Of a stretch of 64,000 nucleotides of DNA, positions 10,173 through 19,843 are shown in pieces (the first letter of the stretch is position 1; the number at the start of each line of letters is the position of its first letter). The stretch is from contig CACYPF010000002.1 in the NCBI GenBank assembly GCA_902776195.1, positions 62,001 to 126,000 of the forward strand, read 5' to 3'. A program made the position numbers and the translations under genes. Under the pieces are notes generated by a model, which had not been told where the DNA came from, ran no database searches, and saw only the letters and a list, made by a program, of their open reading frames with translations. This DNA comes from an uncultured Prevotellaceae bacterium (GTDB taxonomy: Bacteria; Bacteroidota; Bacteroidia; Bacteroidales; Bacteroidaceae).

Positions 10173-11444
10173 TTATTCTTTCTTATCGTTCTTTTTTTGT
10201 TGGCGGTTCCTTGCTTGTTTCTTGTTTTTGTTTGCTTTACCACCGCGGTGCCTTCCTCCACGTCCTCGTGTTGATTTCCTCGGACTTATCGGTTTGTATT
10301 CTGGACCCTCACCAAATCCTTCCGGTAAACTGTTTTTTGCAATTTCTTTCTCAAGGAAGCGTTCTATGTCAGAGAAATAACGCATATCTTTGTCTGAGAC
10401 AAAGGTTATGGCAATACCATCCCGCTGTGCTCGTGCAGTACGGCCGATGCGGTGAACATAGTCTTCAGCGTCATGCGGAACGTCATAGTTGATAACCATC
10501 AGAATATCATCAATATCAATGCCACGTGCAACAATATCTGTAGCTACCAATACATCTACCATACCTGCTTTGAATCGATACATCACATCATCACGTTCCT
10601 GTTGTGTGAGGTCACTGTGCATCGGTGCACAGTTGATGTGTATTCGTTGCAGTTCCCGTGTGATGTCCTTTACCTTGTCTTTTTTACCAGAAAAGATGAT
10701 GACCCGTTTCAACTCTCCAGCTTTGAACAAATGACGGATGATGTCCAGTTTCTGTGGTTCATAGCATACGTATGCCGACTGTTGGATCTTTTCAGCAGGT
10801 TTGCTAACAGCAATCTTCACCTCTACAGGTTTATATAATAATGTTCGCGCGAGTTGCTGTATCTTATTAGGCATCGTAGCAGAGAACATAATTGTCTGAT
10901 GTTCTTTCGGCAACAATTTGGCTATCTGTAAAATGTCGTCTGAAAACCCCATGTCGAGCATGCGGTCGGCTTCATCAAGCACGAAGAAAGACAGTCGGGA
11001 GAGGTCTACATGTCCCATCCGTATATGAGACAACAGTCTTCCTGGTGTAGCGATAATCACATCAGCTCCCATTTTGAGTCCTCGCATCTCCTGGTCAAAA
11101 CGAGTTCCGTCATTGCCTCCATAGACAGCGACACTCGACACGCCTTCAAGATAATACCCGAATCCTTGCATCGCCTGGTCAATCTGTTGTGCGAGTTCAC
11201 GGGTAGGGGCCATCACTATACAATTGATGGCATCTTTTGGAAAACCACCATCATCCAGCATACTGAGGATAGGCAGAAGGTATGCCGCAGTCTTCCCTGT
11301 TCCTGTTTGTGCAACACCAATCAGATCATGTCCGTCAAGGATCTCAGGTATACACTTCTCTTGTACTGGCGTCATTTCCTCGAAGTGCATGTCATAAAGT
11401 GCGTCGAGGATATTATCATTTAAATATGTCTCTTCAAATTTCAT
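10173..11444 (-). CDS. DEAD-box ATP-dependent RNA helicase (RhlE-like)
   Basis: The 423-residue product has a Q motif (MTPVQEKCIP, about 24-33), Walker A AQTGTGKT (45-52), the PTRELAQQ motif, DEAD box (VLDEADRMLDMG), SAT, and in the second RecA-like domain the ATDIVARGIDI and HRIGRTAR motifs. The tail after about residue 385 is a lysine/arginine/glycine-rich extension, as in RNA-binding DEAD-box proteins. It unwinds RNA using ATP, probably in ribosome assembly or RNA decay. It is the last gene of lon-tgt-permease-helicase and begins directly where the permease stop ends. The family assignment is certain; the subtype is less so. Confidence 0.93.
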   Translation of the reverse strand: MKFEETYLNDNILDALYDMHFEEMTPVQEKCIPEILDGHDLIGVAQTGTGKTAAYLLPILSMLDDGGFPKDAINCIVMAPTRELAQQIDQAMQGFGYYLEGVSSVAVYGGNDGTRFDQEMRGLKMGADVIIATPGRLLSHIRMGHVDLSRLSFFVLDEADRMLDMGFSDDILQIAKLLPKEHQTIMFSATMPNKIQQLARTLLYKPVEVKIAVSKPAEKIQQSAYVCYEPQKLDIIRHLFKAGELKRVIIFSGKKDKVKDITRELQRIHINCAPMHSDLTQQERDDVMYRFKAGMVDVLVATDIVARGIDIDDILMVINYDVPHDAEDYVHRIGRTARAQRDGIAITFVSDKDMRYFSDIERFLEKEIAKNSLPEGFGEGPEYKPISPRKSTRGRGGRHRGGKANKNKKQARNRQQKKNDKKE

Positions 11445-12638
11445 TTAGTTTGGAGCTTGTCTATAACAGAAATAGGCGATAATCGCATATAATATATTAG
11501 GAATCCATGCAGCTAACATAGGTGGTGTGTTAGCATTAATGGCAAAGGTAGAACTGATAGTCTGCAGTAGGATATAGGAGAAAGACAGTGCTAGTCCTAT
11601 ACCCAGATACATACCCATACCTCCTTTCCTTTTCCGGGAAGATAGGGAGACCCCTATGATGGTCAGGATAAAGGATGCGAAAGACGTTGCTATTCGTTTG
11701 TGATATTCCACTTCATATTGAACAACATTACTCGATCCGCGTTCCTGTTGCTTGGAGATATAGCGTTTCAACTCTGGTGAAGTGAACGTCTCTTGCTGAC
11801 CTTTTGAGAAGATGAGGTCCATGGGTTCCATCTGTATGAGAGTGTCAATTTCTGATCCACTGGTAATCTTCTCACGCATACCTTTCAATTCACGGACTTT
11901 GTAATTACGTGCTTTCCAGTGATACCGTGAGTCACTGATGGTGTCATACTGGATGATACTTGCCGTCATGTGACTAACCAGTTTCTTCTTGTCAAATTTA
12001 TAAAGCGAGAAACCGTAACCAGTCTTGCGGATGTCATCATATTGTGAGATATAGGCTACGGTTCCTTTGTCGACCATCAACTGGATGTTTGTTGCCGTCG
12101 TGTTTTTCTTATTGTTTTTGTAGAGAGACTCAAAGTCATGTCTCACAACCGTCCCTTTGGGTATGATATACGCTCCGAGATAAAAGTTTAATACTGCAAT
12201 CAAAGCTGCAGAAATCAAATATGGCCGTAAAAGTCTCTTGAAACTCATGCCACATGCAAGCATGGCAATAATCTCAGAGTTGCCTGCCAGTTTTGACGTG
12301 AAGAAGATGACGGCGATAAATACAAACAGAGGGGAGAAAAGATTGGCAAAATAAGGGACGAAATTCATGTAATAGTCGAAAACGATAGCTCTCAATGGTG
12401 CATGATACGTGGTGAACTTTGCCAGATTCTCATTGACATCAAAGACGATAGAGATAGAGATGATGAGGAGGATGGAATAGATATACGTTCCAATGAATTT
12501 CTTGATGATATACCAGTCCATCCGCTTAACATATTGGAATGGATTGTATTTCTTCAAAGGTTCAAGGCGATTCCAAGGTAATCGTTTCCACAACAACCTT
12601 AATCTCCTGACAATACGATTCCACTTTTCTTTCATCAT
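11445..12638 (-). CDS. LptF/LptG (YjgP/YjgQ) family permease
   Basis: The 397-residue product has N-terminal membrane segments after MDWYIIKKFIGTYIY, which matches the LptF/LptG signature, then a long periplasmic beta-jellyroll region (about 150-310) and C-terminal membrane helices. The family forms the membrane part of the LptB2FG transporter that extracts lipopolysaccharide from the inner membrane. The N-terminal 25 residues are basic. Whether it is the F or the G homologue cannot be told from the sequence alone. It lies between tgt (4 bp) and the helicase (0 bp). Confidence 0.88.
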   Translation of the reverse strand: MMKEKWNRIVRRLRLLWKRLPWNRLEPLKKYNPFQYVKRMDWYIIKKFIGTYIYSILLIISISIVFDVNENLAKFTTYHAPLRAIVFDYYMNFVPYFANLFSPLFVFIAVIFFTSKLAGNSEIIAMLACGMSFKRLLRPYLISAALIAVLNFYLGAYIIPKGTVVRHDFESLYKNNKKNTTATNIQLMVDKGTVAYISQYDDIRKTGYGFSLYKFDKKKLVSHMTASIIQYDTISDSRYHWKARNYKVRELKGMREKITSGSEIDTLIQMEPMDLIFSKGQQETFTSPELKRYISKQQERGSSNVVQYEVEYHKRIATSFASFILTIIGVSLSSRKRKGGMGMYLGIGLALSFSYILLQTISSTFAINANTPPMLAAWIPNILYAIIAYFCYRQAPN

Positions 12639-12642
12639 ATGA

Positions 12643-13770
12643 TTATATTCTCCTTCCCAAGTTGTCTATGACAGAACGTTTCCATTGAACGAAGTCCCCT
12701 TGTTCGATATGCTGACGGGCATCAGTAACCAGTCGAAGATAGAAAGCAAGGTTGTGGATAGAGGCAATCTGCATGGCAAGCAGCTCCTGCGCCTTGAACA
12801 GATGGTGAAGATAAGCCTTCGAGTGTATGCGGTCGATATCACATCCGTCAGGGTCAATAGGAGAGAAATCGTCCTCCCATTTCTTGTTACGCATATTCAT
12901 CGTTCCCCGATAAGTGAATAGCATGGCGTTGCGACCATTACGGGTTGGCATGACACAGTCGAACATATCGACACCACGTTCAATTGCCTCAAGGATGTTC
13001 TGGGGAGTACCGACTCCCATCAGGTAGCGAGGCTTGTCCTTAGGTAATATCTCATTGACTACCTCAATCATCTCGTACATCACTTCTGTAGGTTCTCCAA
13101 CGGCAAGTCCTCCGATAGCATTACCGTCAGCCCCTTTGTCTGCCACATACTTTGCTGCTTCCTGACGCAAGTCCTTAAAAGTACATCCCTGCACAATCGG
13201 GAATAGACTCTGGTGGTAACCATATAGCGGCTCTGTATCATTAAACCGTTTGATGCAACGGTCTAACCAGCGCTGTGTCAGTCCTAATGATTTTTTCGCA
13301 TATTGATAGTCGCTTTGCCCAGGAGGACACTCGTCAAGAGCCATCATGATGTCGGCACCTATTATTCGTTCCGTGTCCATCACGTTCTCTGGTGTGAAGA
13401 TATGTTTCGAGCCATCGATATGACTACGAAACTCACACCCCTCCTCGCGTAACTTACGAATACCTGTCAATGAGAAAACTTGAAAACCACCAGAGTCAGT
13501 AAGGATAGGGCGGTCCCAAGTATTAAACTGGTGTAAGCCACCTGCTTTTCGTAAAATATCCAGACCCGGTCGCAGATATAGATGATAGGTGTTACCTAAA
13601 ATAATCTGGGCTTTCACTTGTTCTCGGAGCTCAGAGAAATGAACACCTTTCACACTGCCACATGTTCCTACGGGCATGAAGATAGGTGTTTTGATTTGAC
13701 CGTGGTCGGTAGTGATAAGTCCTGTACGGGCTTCACTGGCAGGGTCGGTATGTTGCAGTTCAAATGTCAT
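12643..13770 (-). CDS. tgt: tRNA-guanine transglycosylase (queuosine pathway)
   Basis: The 375-residue enzyme exchanges guanine-34 for preQ1 in tRNAs with GUN anticodons. The substrate-site motif LTDSGGFQVFSL is near residues 90-101 and the GGLAVGEP loop is present. MGVGTPQNILEAIERGVDMFDCVMPTRNGRN is also present in full and marks the catalytic region. The zinc site near the C-terminus is unusual: the usual CxCxxC is reduced to one cysteine (DGCDIDRIHSKAYLHHL), although the downstream IHNL histidine remains. The ATG overlaps the lon stop (ATGA), so the two are translationally coupled. Confidence 0.96.
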   Translation of the reverse strand: MTFELQHTDPASEARTGLITTDHGQIKTPIFMPVGTCGSVKGVHFSELREQVKAQIILGNTYHLYLRPGLDILRKAGGLHQFNTWDRPILTDSGGFQVFSLTGIRKLREEGCEFRSHIDGSKHIFTPENVMDTERIIGADIMMALDECPPGQSDYQYAKKSLGLTQRWLDRCIKRFNDTEPLYGYHQSLFPIVQGCTFKDLRQEAAKYVADKGADGNAIGGLAVGEPTEVMYEMIEVVNEILPKDKPRYLMGVGTPQNILEAIERGVDMFDCVMPTRNGRNAMLFTYRGTMNMRNKKWEDDFSPIDPDGCDIDRIHSKAYLHHLFKAQELLAMQIASIHNLAFYLRLVTDARQHIEQGDFVQWKRSVIDNLGRRI

Positions 13771-16232
13771 TTCTCTTTCTTCTCTTCTTCTATTTCAAAT
13801 TTGAGCGGATGATCCACAATCTCATCTGTCAATGCAAAATCCCAGACATCCTGTACATTCTCCACATAATGGAAATTGACACCTTTCAGATACATCTCAG
13901 GAATCTCCTCAATGTCTTTCTGGTTGTCACGGCACATCACAATATCTGTAATCCCCGCACGCTTGGCAGCCAATATCTTTTCTTTAATACCGCCGACAGG
14001 GAGCACTTTTCCTCGGAGGGTGATCTCTCCCGTCATTGCGGTATTCTTGCGAACTTTCCGCTGGGTAAGAGCAGAAGCGATTGAGGTCGCGATGGTGATA
14101 CCTGCCGAAGGACCGTCTTTGGGAGTAGCACCTTCCGGCACGTGAATGTGAATATTCCAGTTGTCGAAGATGCGATAGTCTATCTGAAGTTTCTTGGCAT
14201 GTGCCTTCACATATTCCAGGGCAAGAACAGCACTTTCCTTCATCACATCGCCCAGATTACCTGTTAAGGTGAGTTTTGAGCCTTTACCCTTGGATAATGA
14301 GGTTTCTATGAATAAAATCTCTCCTCCGACACTGGTCCATGCCAGACCTGTGACAACCCCGGCATAACTGTTACCTTGATAGATGTCACGGTAGAAAGGC
14401 GGTTTGCCTAATAGACCTTCTATCTCAGTGGGACTGATCTTCAAAAAAGGAAGTTCGCCGTCTTTTGCTTTCTGGAATGCCAGTTTGCGAAGTGCTTTAT
14501 TGATTTGTTTCTCTAACTGACGGACACCACTTTCTCGAGTATATTGCTCAATAATTTTCTCAATAGCGGCTTTGTTGAATGTCAATCCCTTATCGTTAAG
14601 ACCCGTGTTTTCCTTTTCTTTAGGAATCAAGTGACGCTTTGCGATCTCATATTTCTCTTCAGTAATATAGCCACTTACCTCAATGATCTCCATACGGTCA
14701 AGCAAAGGTTTGGGAATAGTCCCCAGATTATTAGCAGTAGCAATAAACAAGACTTTTGAAAGGTCATAATCTACATCCAAGTAATTATCATGAAAGGCAT
14801 TGTTCTGCTCAGGATCCAGTACCTCTAACATGGCAGATGCAGGATCACCGTTATGGGTGTTCTGAGTCACCTTGTCAATTTCATCAAGAATAAACACGGG
14901 ATTGCTGGATCCTGCCTTTTGGATATTCTTGATGATACGTCCCGGCATCGCACCAATATAAGTACGACGATGTCCGCGAATCTCCGCCTCATCATGAAGA
15001 CCACCTAAGGATACACGTACATATTTACGGTTCAGCGCATCAGCTATCGACTTGCCCAGACTGGTCTTTCCAACACCTGGAGGACCATAGAGACAGAGGA
15101 TGGGCGATTTCAAATCACCACGAAGAGACAGTACTGCAATATACTCCAGGATACGCTCCTTTACTTTCTCCATACCGTAGTGGTCACGGTCGAGAATCTT
15201 CTGAGCACGATCCAGCCGGAGATCATCTTCTGTGCATTCGTTCCATGGCAGTGACACCAATGTCTGTAGATAAGTGAGCTGGATGTTAAAGTCAGGACTT
15301 TGAGGATTCAGCTGGTCCAGTTTGTCTACTTCCCGATAAAAGATACGCTCGACATCCTCACTCCATTTTTTCTGCTGAGCCTTTTCCAACAAATCCTTCT
15401 TCTCTGGCGAACTTTCATTACCCATCTCAGCTTGCAGATTTTTAATCTGTTGTTGTAAGAAGTAATTACGTTGCTGCTCGTCAATATCGTCACGGGTCTT
15501 GTTGCGGATATCCAGTTTCAAAGTTTGGAGTTCTATCTCACGATTAACGATCTTCATCGTATTGAACAAACGTTCTTTGATAGATGTCATCATGAGTAAT
15601 CTGATTTTCTCCTTCACCGAAAAAGGCAAGTTAGAACAGATGAAATTCAGAGCCAGAATATTATTCCCCACATTTTTAATAGCGAAAGATGCTTCCTCTG
15701 GAATGTCATCACTTAATTTGATGTATTCCATGGTCTGGTTGCGCAAATCATCAATAGCCGTTTTGAATTCTGTGTCACGCTTGTCTGGTTCTATTTCAGG
15801 AGCCATTTCCACACGTCCAATCAAGTAGGGCTTGTATTTCTGCAATTCTAATAATTTGATACGGCCCAGTCCTTGGATAATTGCCGTGATATTGCCATTG
15901 GGAAGTGTCAGTAGTTTGAGTACTTTCGCATATACCCCAAAATCATAAAGATCAGCACGGATAGGTTGCTCCGTGTCCGGGTCACGTTGACAGAACACAC
16001 CAATGATTAAATCATCCTTTTCTGCGATTCGCACAACTTTCATACTTGATTCCCTCCCTATAAGTATTGGTGTTACCACACCAGGGAAAAGAACGATGTT
16101 TCTAACTGCGAGTATCGGGAGTGAATCAGGAATGTCCACTTGGTTGAGGTCGCTGTAATCGCCTTCCACGTCGGCAATCATTGAGAACGACCTGTTTCTA
16201 TTATCCATATACATTGTTATTGTTTCTTCCAT
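13767..16232 (-). CDS. lon: ATP-dependent protease Lon
   Basis: The 821-residue protein has the LON substrate-binding domain (about 35-240; [18 protein letters not shown]), a coiled-coil linker, the AAA+ domain with Walker A GPPGVGKT near 383-390 and Walker [11 protein letters not shown], and the C-terminal Ser-Lys protease domain with GPSAG (serine near 706) and [14 protein letters not shown] (lysine near 748). It degrades damaged and regulatory proteins in the cytoplasm. A short acidic/basic tail (EIEEEKKEK) ends it. It is the first gene of the lon-tgt-permease-helicase operon. No clear promoter box was found in the 17-bp gap to the preceding gene. Confidence 0.97.
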   Translation of the reverse strand: MEETITMYMDNRNRSFSMIADVEGDYSDLNQVDIPDSLPILAVRNIVLFPGVVTPILIGRESSMKVVRIAEKDDLIIGVFCQRDPDTEQPIRADLYDFGVYAKVLKLLTLPNGNITAIIQGLGRIKLLELQKYKPYLIGRVEMAPEIEPDKRDTEFKTAIDDLRNQTMEYIKLSDDIPEEASFAIKNVGNNILALNFICSNLPFSVKEKIRLLMMTSIKERLFNTMKIVNREIELQTLKLDIRNKTRDDIDEQQRNYFLQQQIKNLQAEMGNESSPEKKDLLEKAQQKKWSEDVERIFYREVDKLDQLNPQSPDFNIQLTYLQTLVSLPWNECTEDDLRLDRAQKILDRDHYGMEKVKERILEYIAVLSLRGDLKSPILCLYGPPGVGKTSLGKSIADALNRKYVRVSLGGLHDEAEIRGHRRTYIGAMPGRIIKNIQKAGSSNPVFILDEIDKVTQNTHNGDPASAMLEVLDPEQNNAFHDNYLDVDYDLSKVLFIATANNLGTIPKPLLDRMEIIEVSGYITEEKYEIAKRHLIPKEKENTGLNDKGLTFNKAAIEKIIEQYTRESGVRQLEKQINKALRKLAFQKAKDGELPFLKISPTEIEGLLGKPPFYRDIYQGNSYAGVVTGLAWTSVGGEILFIETSLSKGKGSKLTLTGNLGDVMKESAVLALEYVKAHAKKLQIDYRIFDNWNIHIHVPEGATPKDGPSAGITIATSIASALTQRKVRKNTAMTGEITLRGKVLPVGGIKEKILAAKRAGITDIVMCRDNQKDIEEIPEMYLKGVNFHYVENVQDVWDFALTDEIVDHPLKFEIEEEKKEK

Positions 16233-16249
16233 AAACGACTTTAGAGAAT

Positions 16250-17224
16250 TTATCTATGTATAAAAACTGTATTCTGACCATACATGTATTTGTATGTAAT
16301 ATCAGGTATGATATTGCAAACCAATCGCAATCCCAAATGCTGGAAATCTTTTTGACCGATATTCTTGTCATTCATCTTTCCTGCTTTGATGGGGTCGAAT
16401 GGTTTCCCTGCATCTTTAAGAGTGGCATGAATACCTGTGTTGTTGACACAGAGATGTACGTCAAAGGTATGCTGAACAACATTGCCTTCGGAGTATTTGG
16501 CGATATTCGTCATCAACTCCTCCATGCATAGGTTTATTTCAAATATTGCATTATTGTCAACACATGCAACTTTCAGAAATTTGTCAATCTCATCAAGTGC
16601 CAATGACACGTCCTCTGCCTGATACATGACTGAACGGTCAAAAGTATAATCCTTGATTTGTTCAGGAATCAGTGTGACTGGTGATACATTGTGAAAAATT
16701 ATCCGACTTTGTAAGTATGTTGTCAATAATTGTAAGATGAGCACAAAGATACATGCCACCGCAAATCCCCACCATAGCTCAATGCCTTCTGTGCTGGCAA
16801 TGAGCCAAACATTAATAACCATGAAATATGCCATTTGGTCAAGTCTTGGTTCGTCGGATAAAGTGCCAACTATTTGGTAGCTGAAAACGCATATACCGAT
16901 AGAAACCAATAACCCTAAAGTCATAATATTGATGAGGGTAGAAGTAAATGTCTTGGCGACTTTATCGTAGTCACCACAACCAATAGCTCTGGCGCACATG
17001 GCATTGGCACCAAAACAGATAAGGAATCCGAAACAATTAAGAACCTCAACAAACGGTAATACTAAATTGATGGCTGAAACTGCGTCTGGTCCAACGAAAT
17101 GTCCCACAAGCATAGAGTCTGCTGTATGGGCTAGTTGTGTGGCTGCAGCAGTTAGGACTGCAGCAAATAAAAAATTCCGAAGCGCTTTAGATATGACGAA
17201 TGGATTTCTTTTATATTTGCTCAT
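16250..17224 (-). CDS. Shortened MATE-family transporter fused to an anti-sigma-type ATPase domain
   Basis: Residues 1-150 match the start of a MATE multidrug/oligosaccharide-lipid transporter (HTADSMLVGHFVGPDAVSAIN, then CARAIGCGDYDKV) and contain about four membrane helices. The chain then jumps to a single hydrophobic helix (about 147-168) and a cytosolic GHKL ATPase domain (about 185-324) of the RsbW/HATPase_c_2 type, with N box CMEELMTNIAKYSE, G1 box DAGKPFDP and LGLRLVCNI. A typical MATE protein has 12 helices in about 450 residues, so most of the transporter is missing, apparently by in-frame internal deletion. Whether the remnant still transports is doubtful; the ATPase domain keeps its nucleotide-binding motifs. 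Confidence 0.8.
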   Translation of the reverse strand: MSKYKRNPFVISKALRNFLFAAVLTAAATQLAHTADSMLVGHFVGPDAVSAINLVLPFVEVLNCFGFLICFGANAMCARAIGCGDYDKVAKTFTSTLINIMTLGLLVSIGICVFSYQIVGTLSDEPRLDQMAYFMVINVWLIASTEGIELWWGFAVACIFVLILQLLTTYLQSRIIFHNVSPVTLIPEQIKDYTFDRSVMYQAEDVSLALDEIDKFLKVACVDNNAIFEINLCMEELMTNIAKYSEGNVVQHTFDVHLCVNNTGIHATLKDAGKPFDPIKAGKMNDKNIGQKDFQHLGLRLVCNIIPDITYKYMYGQNTVFIHR

Positions 17225-17249
17225 ATAGCATTATTTCTCAAATGAGTTG

Positions 17250-17257
17250 CAAAGTTA
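17250..17257 (-). promoter_or_regulatory. -7 promoter box upstream of the MATE-ATPase fusion
   Basis: TAACTTTG on the minus strand lies 25 bp before the start codon. No good TTG element is found at the usual distance, so this is weaker than other boxes in the window. An AT-rich inverted repeat (17296-17317) lies between it and the upstream FHA gene. Confidence 0.45.
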
Positions 17258-17319
17258 CGAAATTATTCTGATAATAATCGTAAGTTGCACAATAATTTAA
17301 TATTTTCTAATATTAAAGG

Positions 17320-17802
17320 CTATATGGCTTTCAAGATAATACTTGTAGCTCCAATGGTAAACAAGGTTCCGTCCTCAATTCTTCTCTTTTCACGAGGCTT
17401 GAGTTCAATGTTGTCAACAAAAGTACCGGTATTGCTGTTGTTGTCTGACAATGTGTAACATAAATCTCCTTTCTTATTCTTTGAGACATTGATAGTGCAG
17501 TGATTAAGATCTACACTCGGGTCAACAGTTTCAAAAGGTGTATTGATGGAATTCCCTTTCTGGTATTTCCCAATAACATTATCGCCCATGTGGAGAGGAA
17601 TTTCCTGTTTGAAATGGAAAACATTCTCAATAACAATTATACTCCCACAATCAACATTGGTGGGTGATGATTGGTTGCTGATTCGAATACCAAACTGTTT
17701 GCCACATCGGTCACATTGAAAAACTAATGACTGACCAGCTTGGTATTTTGTCTCATCAAAGATAATATAATTATCACATTTTGGGCATCTTACACGCTTC
17801 AT
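17320..17802 (-). CDS. FHA-domain protein with N-terminal zinc ribbon
   Basis: The 160-residue protein begins with a zinc ribbon (CPKCDNYIIF and CDRCGKQFGI, four cysteines, residues 5-38) and continues with a forkhead-associated domain (about 70-160) showing the SxNGTFV-like motif NSNTGTFVDN. FHA domains bind phosphothreonine peptides. No membrane segment is present, so it should be cytosolic. Its ATG overlaps the stop of the upstream HU/SPOR gene (ATGA), which makes coupled translation and a shared function likely. The binding partner is unknown. Confidence 0.85.
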   Translation of the reverse strand: MKRVRCPKCDNYIIFDETKYQAGQSLVFQCDRCGKQFGIRISNQSSPTNVDCGSIIVIENVFHFKQEIPLHMGDNVIGKYQKGNSINTPFETVDPSVDLNHCTINVSKNKKGDLCYTLSDNNSNTGTFVDNIELKPREKRRIEDGTLFTIGATSIILKAI

Positions 17803-18866
17803 CCTTCAGTTTTTCTTTTATAGACCCATGCATCTTCAAAATCGGCATCAAAACGATGTTTGTATAATTCAGCATAAGCATCACTCTCGGACTTAAAGTG
17901 ACCATAGACTACACGAACCACATTATTATAAATATAAACGTCTGTGTCTTTATATCCTTTTTTACGCATCTGCTTAGTAAACAATTCTGCGTTATCCTTT
18001 CTCACCTGACTTGCCAGTACTATACAATATCTATTATTTTCAAGTATAGAATGGTGTTGAATAGAATCTGGCTTTACCTCTGTCTTTATCCTTTCTTTCA
18101 CCACTTTATTGTTTTGGGAAGAAAGGACAGGAGTTGCCGGTGCGACATTTGAATCTTTCGGGATGAGTTTATTGATGAAGTTATTCTTTAATACACTCAT
18201 GGTCTGAGATTCTAAATTACTATTAGCAACCGGCGTAGTCATCAAGAAGAAAAGCATAATAGCTGCAGCAATGGCAACAGTATTGCGAATCCATGACATT
18301 TTTATATGAATGGCATGACTTTCGTCTTCTGTATCATCCACCAATTCTATGATGGAGGTTTGTGGCGACTCGGTTTCTTCCACAGCAACCTTATCCTCTT
18401 CTATTATACTTGGCTCACTGGATTTTAGCTGCAGAGAAGGTGTTGGCTTCAGTTGGTCTACATCAAATGAATTAAGACCATAAAGGGTGGGGGTAAGCAG
18501 ACCTGATTCACAAGGCTCAAAAAGGTAGATTCCCTCATCATTAACTGTTAAAGTGCCTATGTTTTCTAATAGATACGAACCCTCATAAGTGATAATCTGT
18601 TTGATATTTACTACTTCCTGTTCAATTTTGCGAAGAGCCTCAGGATAACTGATGTTGTTAGCTTCCACATAAGATTGTACTAACAGAGAGTCGTTGATTT
18701 TTAATTGTTGATTGAATCCAATGGCACGTATTGGAGGCAAGAACATTCCGTCTGTCTCATCAATATGAGCAGGAATATAATGTGCAACAAAGCCACCAAA
18801 GTCAGGCACTACCACACAATCATTGCTTAATAGAAGTATTTCTAAATGTCTTGCTAATTCTATCAC
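17799..18866 (-). CDS. HU-CCDC81 and SPOR domain membrane protein
   Basis: I chose the GTG start at 18866 (protein begins IELARHLEILLL after the initiator), because the family starts there and because a promoter box sits just upstream; the reading frame extends 19 codons further without similarity. The N-terminal 150 residues match the HU-CCDC81 type domains (CVVVPDFGGFVAHY). One transmembrane helix follows near residue 200 (VAIAAAIMLFFLMTT), and a C-terminal SPOR domain (about 280-350; RYCIVLASQV, VVYGHFKSESDAY) would lie in the periplasm. SPOR domains bind denuded peptidoglycan at division sites. The protein thus joins a DNA-binding-like cytosolic fold to the septal wall. Confidence 0.85.
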   Translation of the reverse strand: MIELARHLEILLLSNDCVVVPDFGGFVAHYIPAHIDETDGMFLPPIRAIGFNQQLKINDSLLVQSYVEANNISYPEALRKIEQEVVNIKQIITYEGSYLLENIGTLTVNDEGIYLFEPCESGLLTPTLYGLNSFDVDQLKPTPSLQLKSSEPSIIEEDKVAVEETESPQTSIIELVDDTEDESHAIHIKMSWIRNTVAIAAAIMLFFLMTTPVANSNLESQTMSVLKNNFINKLIPKDSNVAPATPVLSSQNNKVVKERIKTEVKPDSIQHHSILENNRYCIVLASQVRKDNAELFTKQMRKKGYKDTDVYIYNNVVRVVYGHFKSESDAYAELYKHRFDADFEDAWVYKRKTEG

Positions 18867-18870
18867 GATG

Positions 18871-18901
18871 CAAAAATAATTATTTTTTGTGAAATGCGCA
18901 A
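18871..18901 (-). promoter_or_regulatory. Promoter of the HU/SPOR-FHA operon
   Basis: On the minus strand TATTTTTG (18871-18878) with TTG at 18899-18901 (20-bp spacer). Only 4 nt separate the box from the GTG start, so the transcript would be leaderless. Confidence 0.65.
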
Positions 18902-18963
18902 GTAAATCAAATTTAAAAGTCACAAAAAGAATAAAATTTTTTTATTATTCCAATATTATTTGT

Positions 18964-18971
18964 TAATTTTG
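18964..18971 (+). promoter_or_regulatory. -7 promoter box for the nitrilase-family gene
   Basis: TAATTTTG lies 25 bp upstream of the ATG at 18997. The -33 region is T-rich without a clear TTG. Confidence 0.5.
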
Positions 18972-18996
18972 CATACGTCAAATAATATATTAAGGA

Positions 18997-19770
18997 ATGA
19001 AAGGCAAGATGCTCGTCACACTTTTGCAAACCGACATAGAATGGGGAAATGCAACAGAGAATATCCGTCGTGTTAAGCAACTGATAAACACTAGTCAGAA
19101 TAGTGACTTGTATGTCCTTCCTGAAATGTGGAGTACAGGCTTTGCCACACAGCCCGAAGGGATTGCCCATGAGGAAGATGACAATGAAGCGTTATTATGG
19201 ATGCGTCATATCGCCTCGGAAAGACATTGTGCTATTTGTGGCAGTCTTGCAGTCCATCTGCCTGACAACTCTTACAGAAATCGTCATTATTTTATTGACG
19301 GCAGAAATAATCAGGAAGTTTTTTATGACAAGCATCACCTCTTCACTTATGGCGGGGAGGATCGATATTATACAGCAGGGCAGTCACATACTATTGTTGA
19401 ATTCGAAGATTTTCGTATTTTGTTACTTACCTGTTACGACCTTCGCTTTCCCTGCTGGAGTCGGTATGCTGATGGCAGAGAATACGACCTCATCGTTGTT
19501 GTTGCAAACTGGCCACAGTCCCGCCAGTCGGCATGGCATATTCTGACACGTGCCAGAGCCATAGAGAATCAGGCGTATCTGGTAGGTGTTAATCGAGTTG
19601 GTGATGATCAATATTCTCATTATGTAGGCGCAAGTTGTGTGATTGATCCTATTGGCAGGTCGCTTGGACAATGCCATTACAACAAAATGGAAAGCTTAAC
19701 GGTATCTTTGTCTTTGGAAACTCTTCGAGAAAGAAGGAAAAAATTCCGTGTTCTTGATGACAGAGATTGA
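18997..19770 (+). CDS. Nitrilase-superfamily amidohydrolase (omega-amidase/YafV-like)
   Basis: The 257-residue protein has the nitrilase Glu-Lys-Cys triad: E43 (VLPEMW), K112 (FYDKHHLF) and C146 (LLTCYDLRFP). The sequence around the cysteine and the length match the omega-amidase branch, which hydrolyses alpha-ketoglutaramate and related amides in metabolite repair. No signal peptide is present. It is transcribed away from the HU/SPOR gene from its own promoter. The exact substrate is inferred from family resemblance. Confidence 0.88.
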   Translation: MKGKMLVTLLQTDIEWGNATENIRRVKQLINTSQNSDLYVLPEMWSTGFATQPEGIAHEEDDNEALLWMRHIASERHCAICGSLAVHLPDNSYRNRHYFIDGRNNQEVFYDKHHLFTYGGEDRYYTAGQSHTIVEFEDFRILLLTCYDLRFPCWSRYADGREYDLIVVVANWPQSRQSAWHILTRARAIENQAYLVGVNRVGDDQYSHYVGASCVIDPIGRSLGQCHYNKMESLTVSLSLETLRERRKKFRVLDDRD

Positions 19771-19789
19771 AAAAATCATTATCAAAGCG

Positions 19790-19819
19790 TTGTCAATTTC
19801 TAAAAATGATGTATCTTTG
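19790..19819 (+). promoter_or_regulatory. Promoter for the NhaD-type antiporter and pfkA
   Basis: TTG (19790-19792), a 19-bp spacer and TATCTTTG (19812-19819) give a near-ideal Bacteroidetes promoter 24 bp before the ATG. Confidence 0.75.
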
Positions 19820-19843
19820 TAGTCGAAAACCAAAACATACTAT

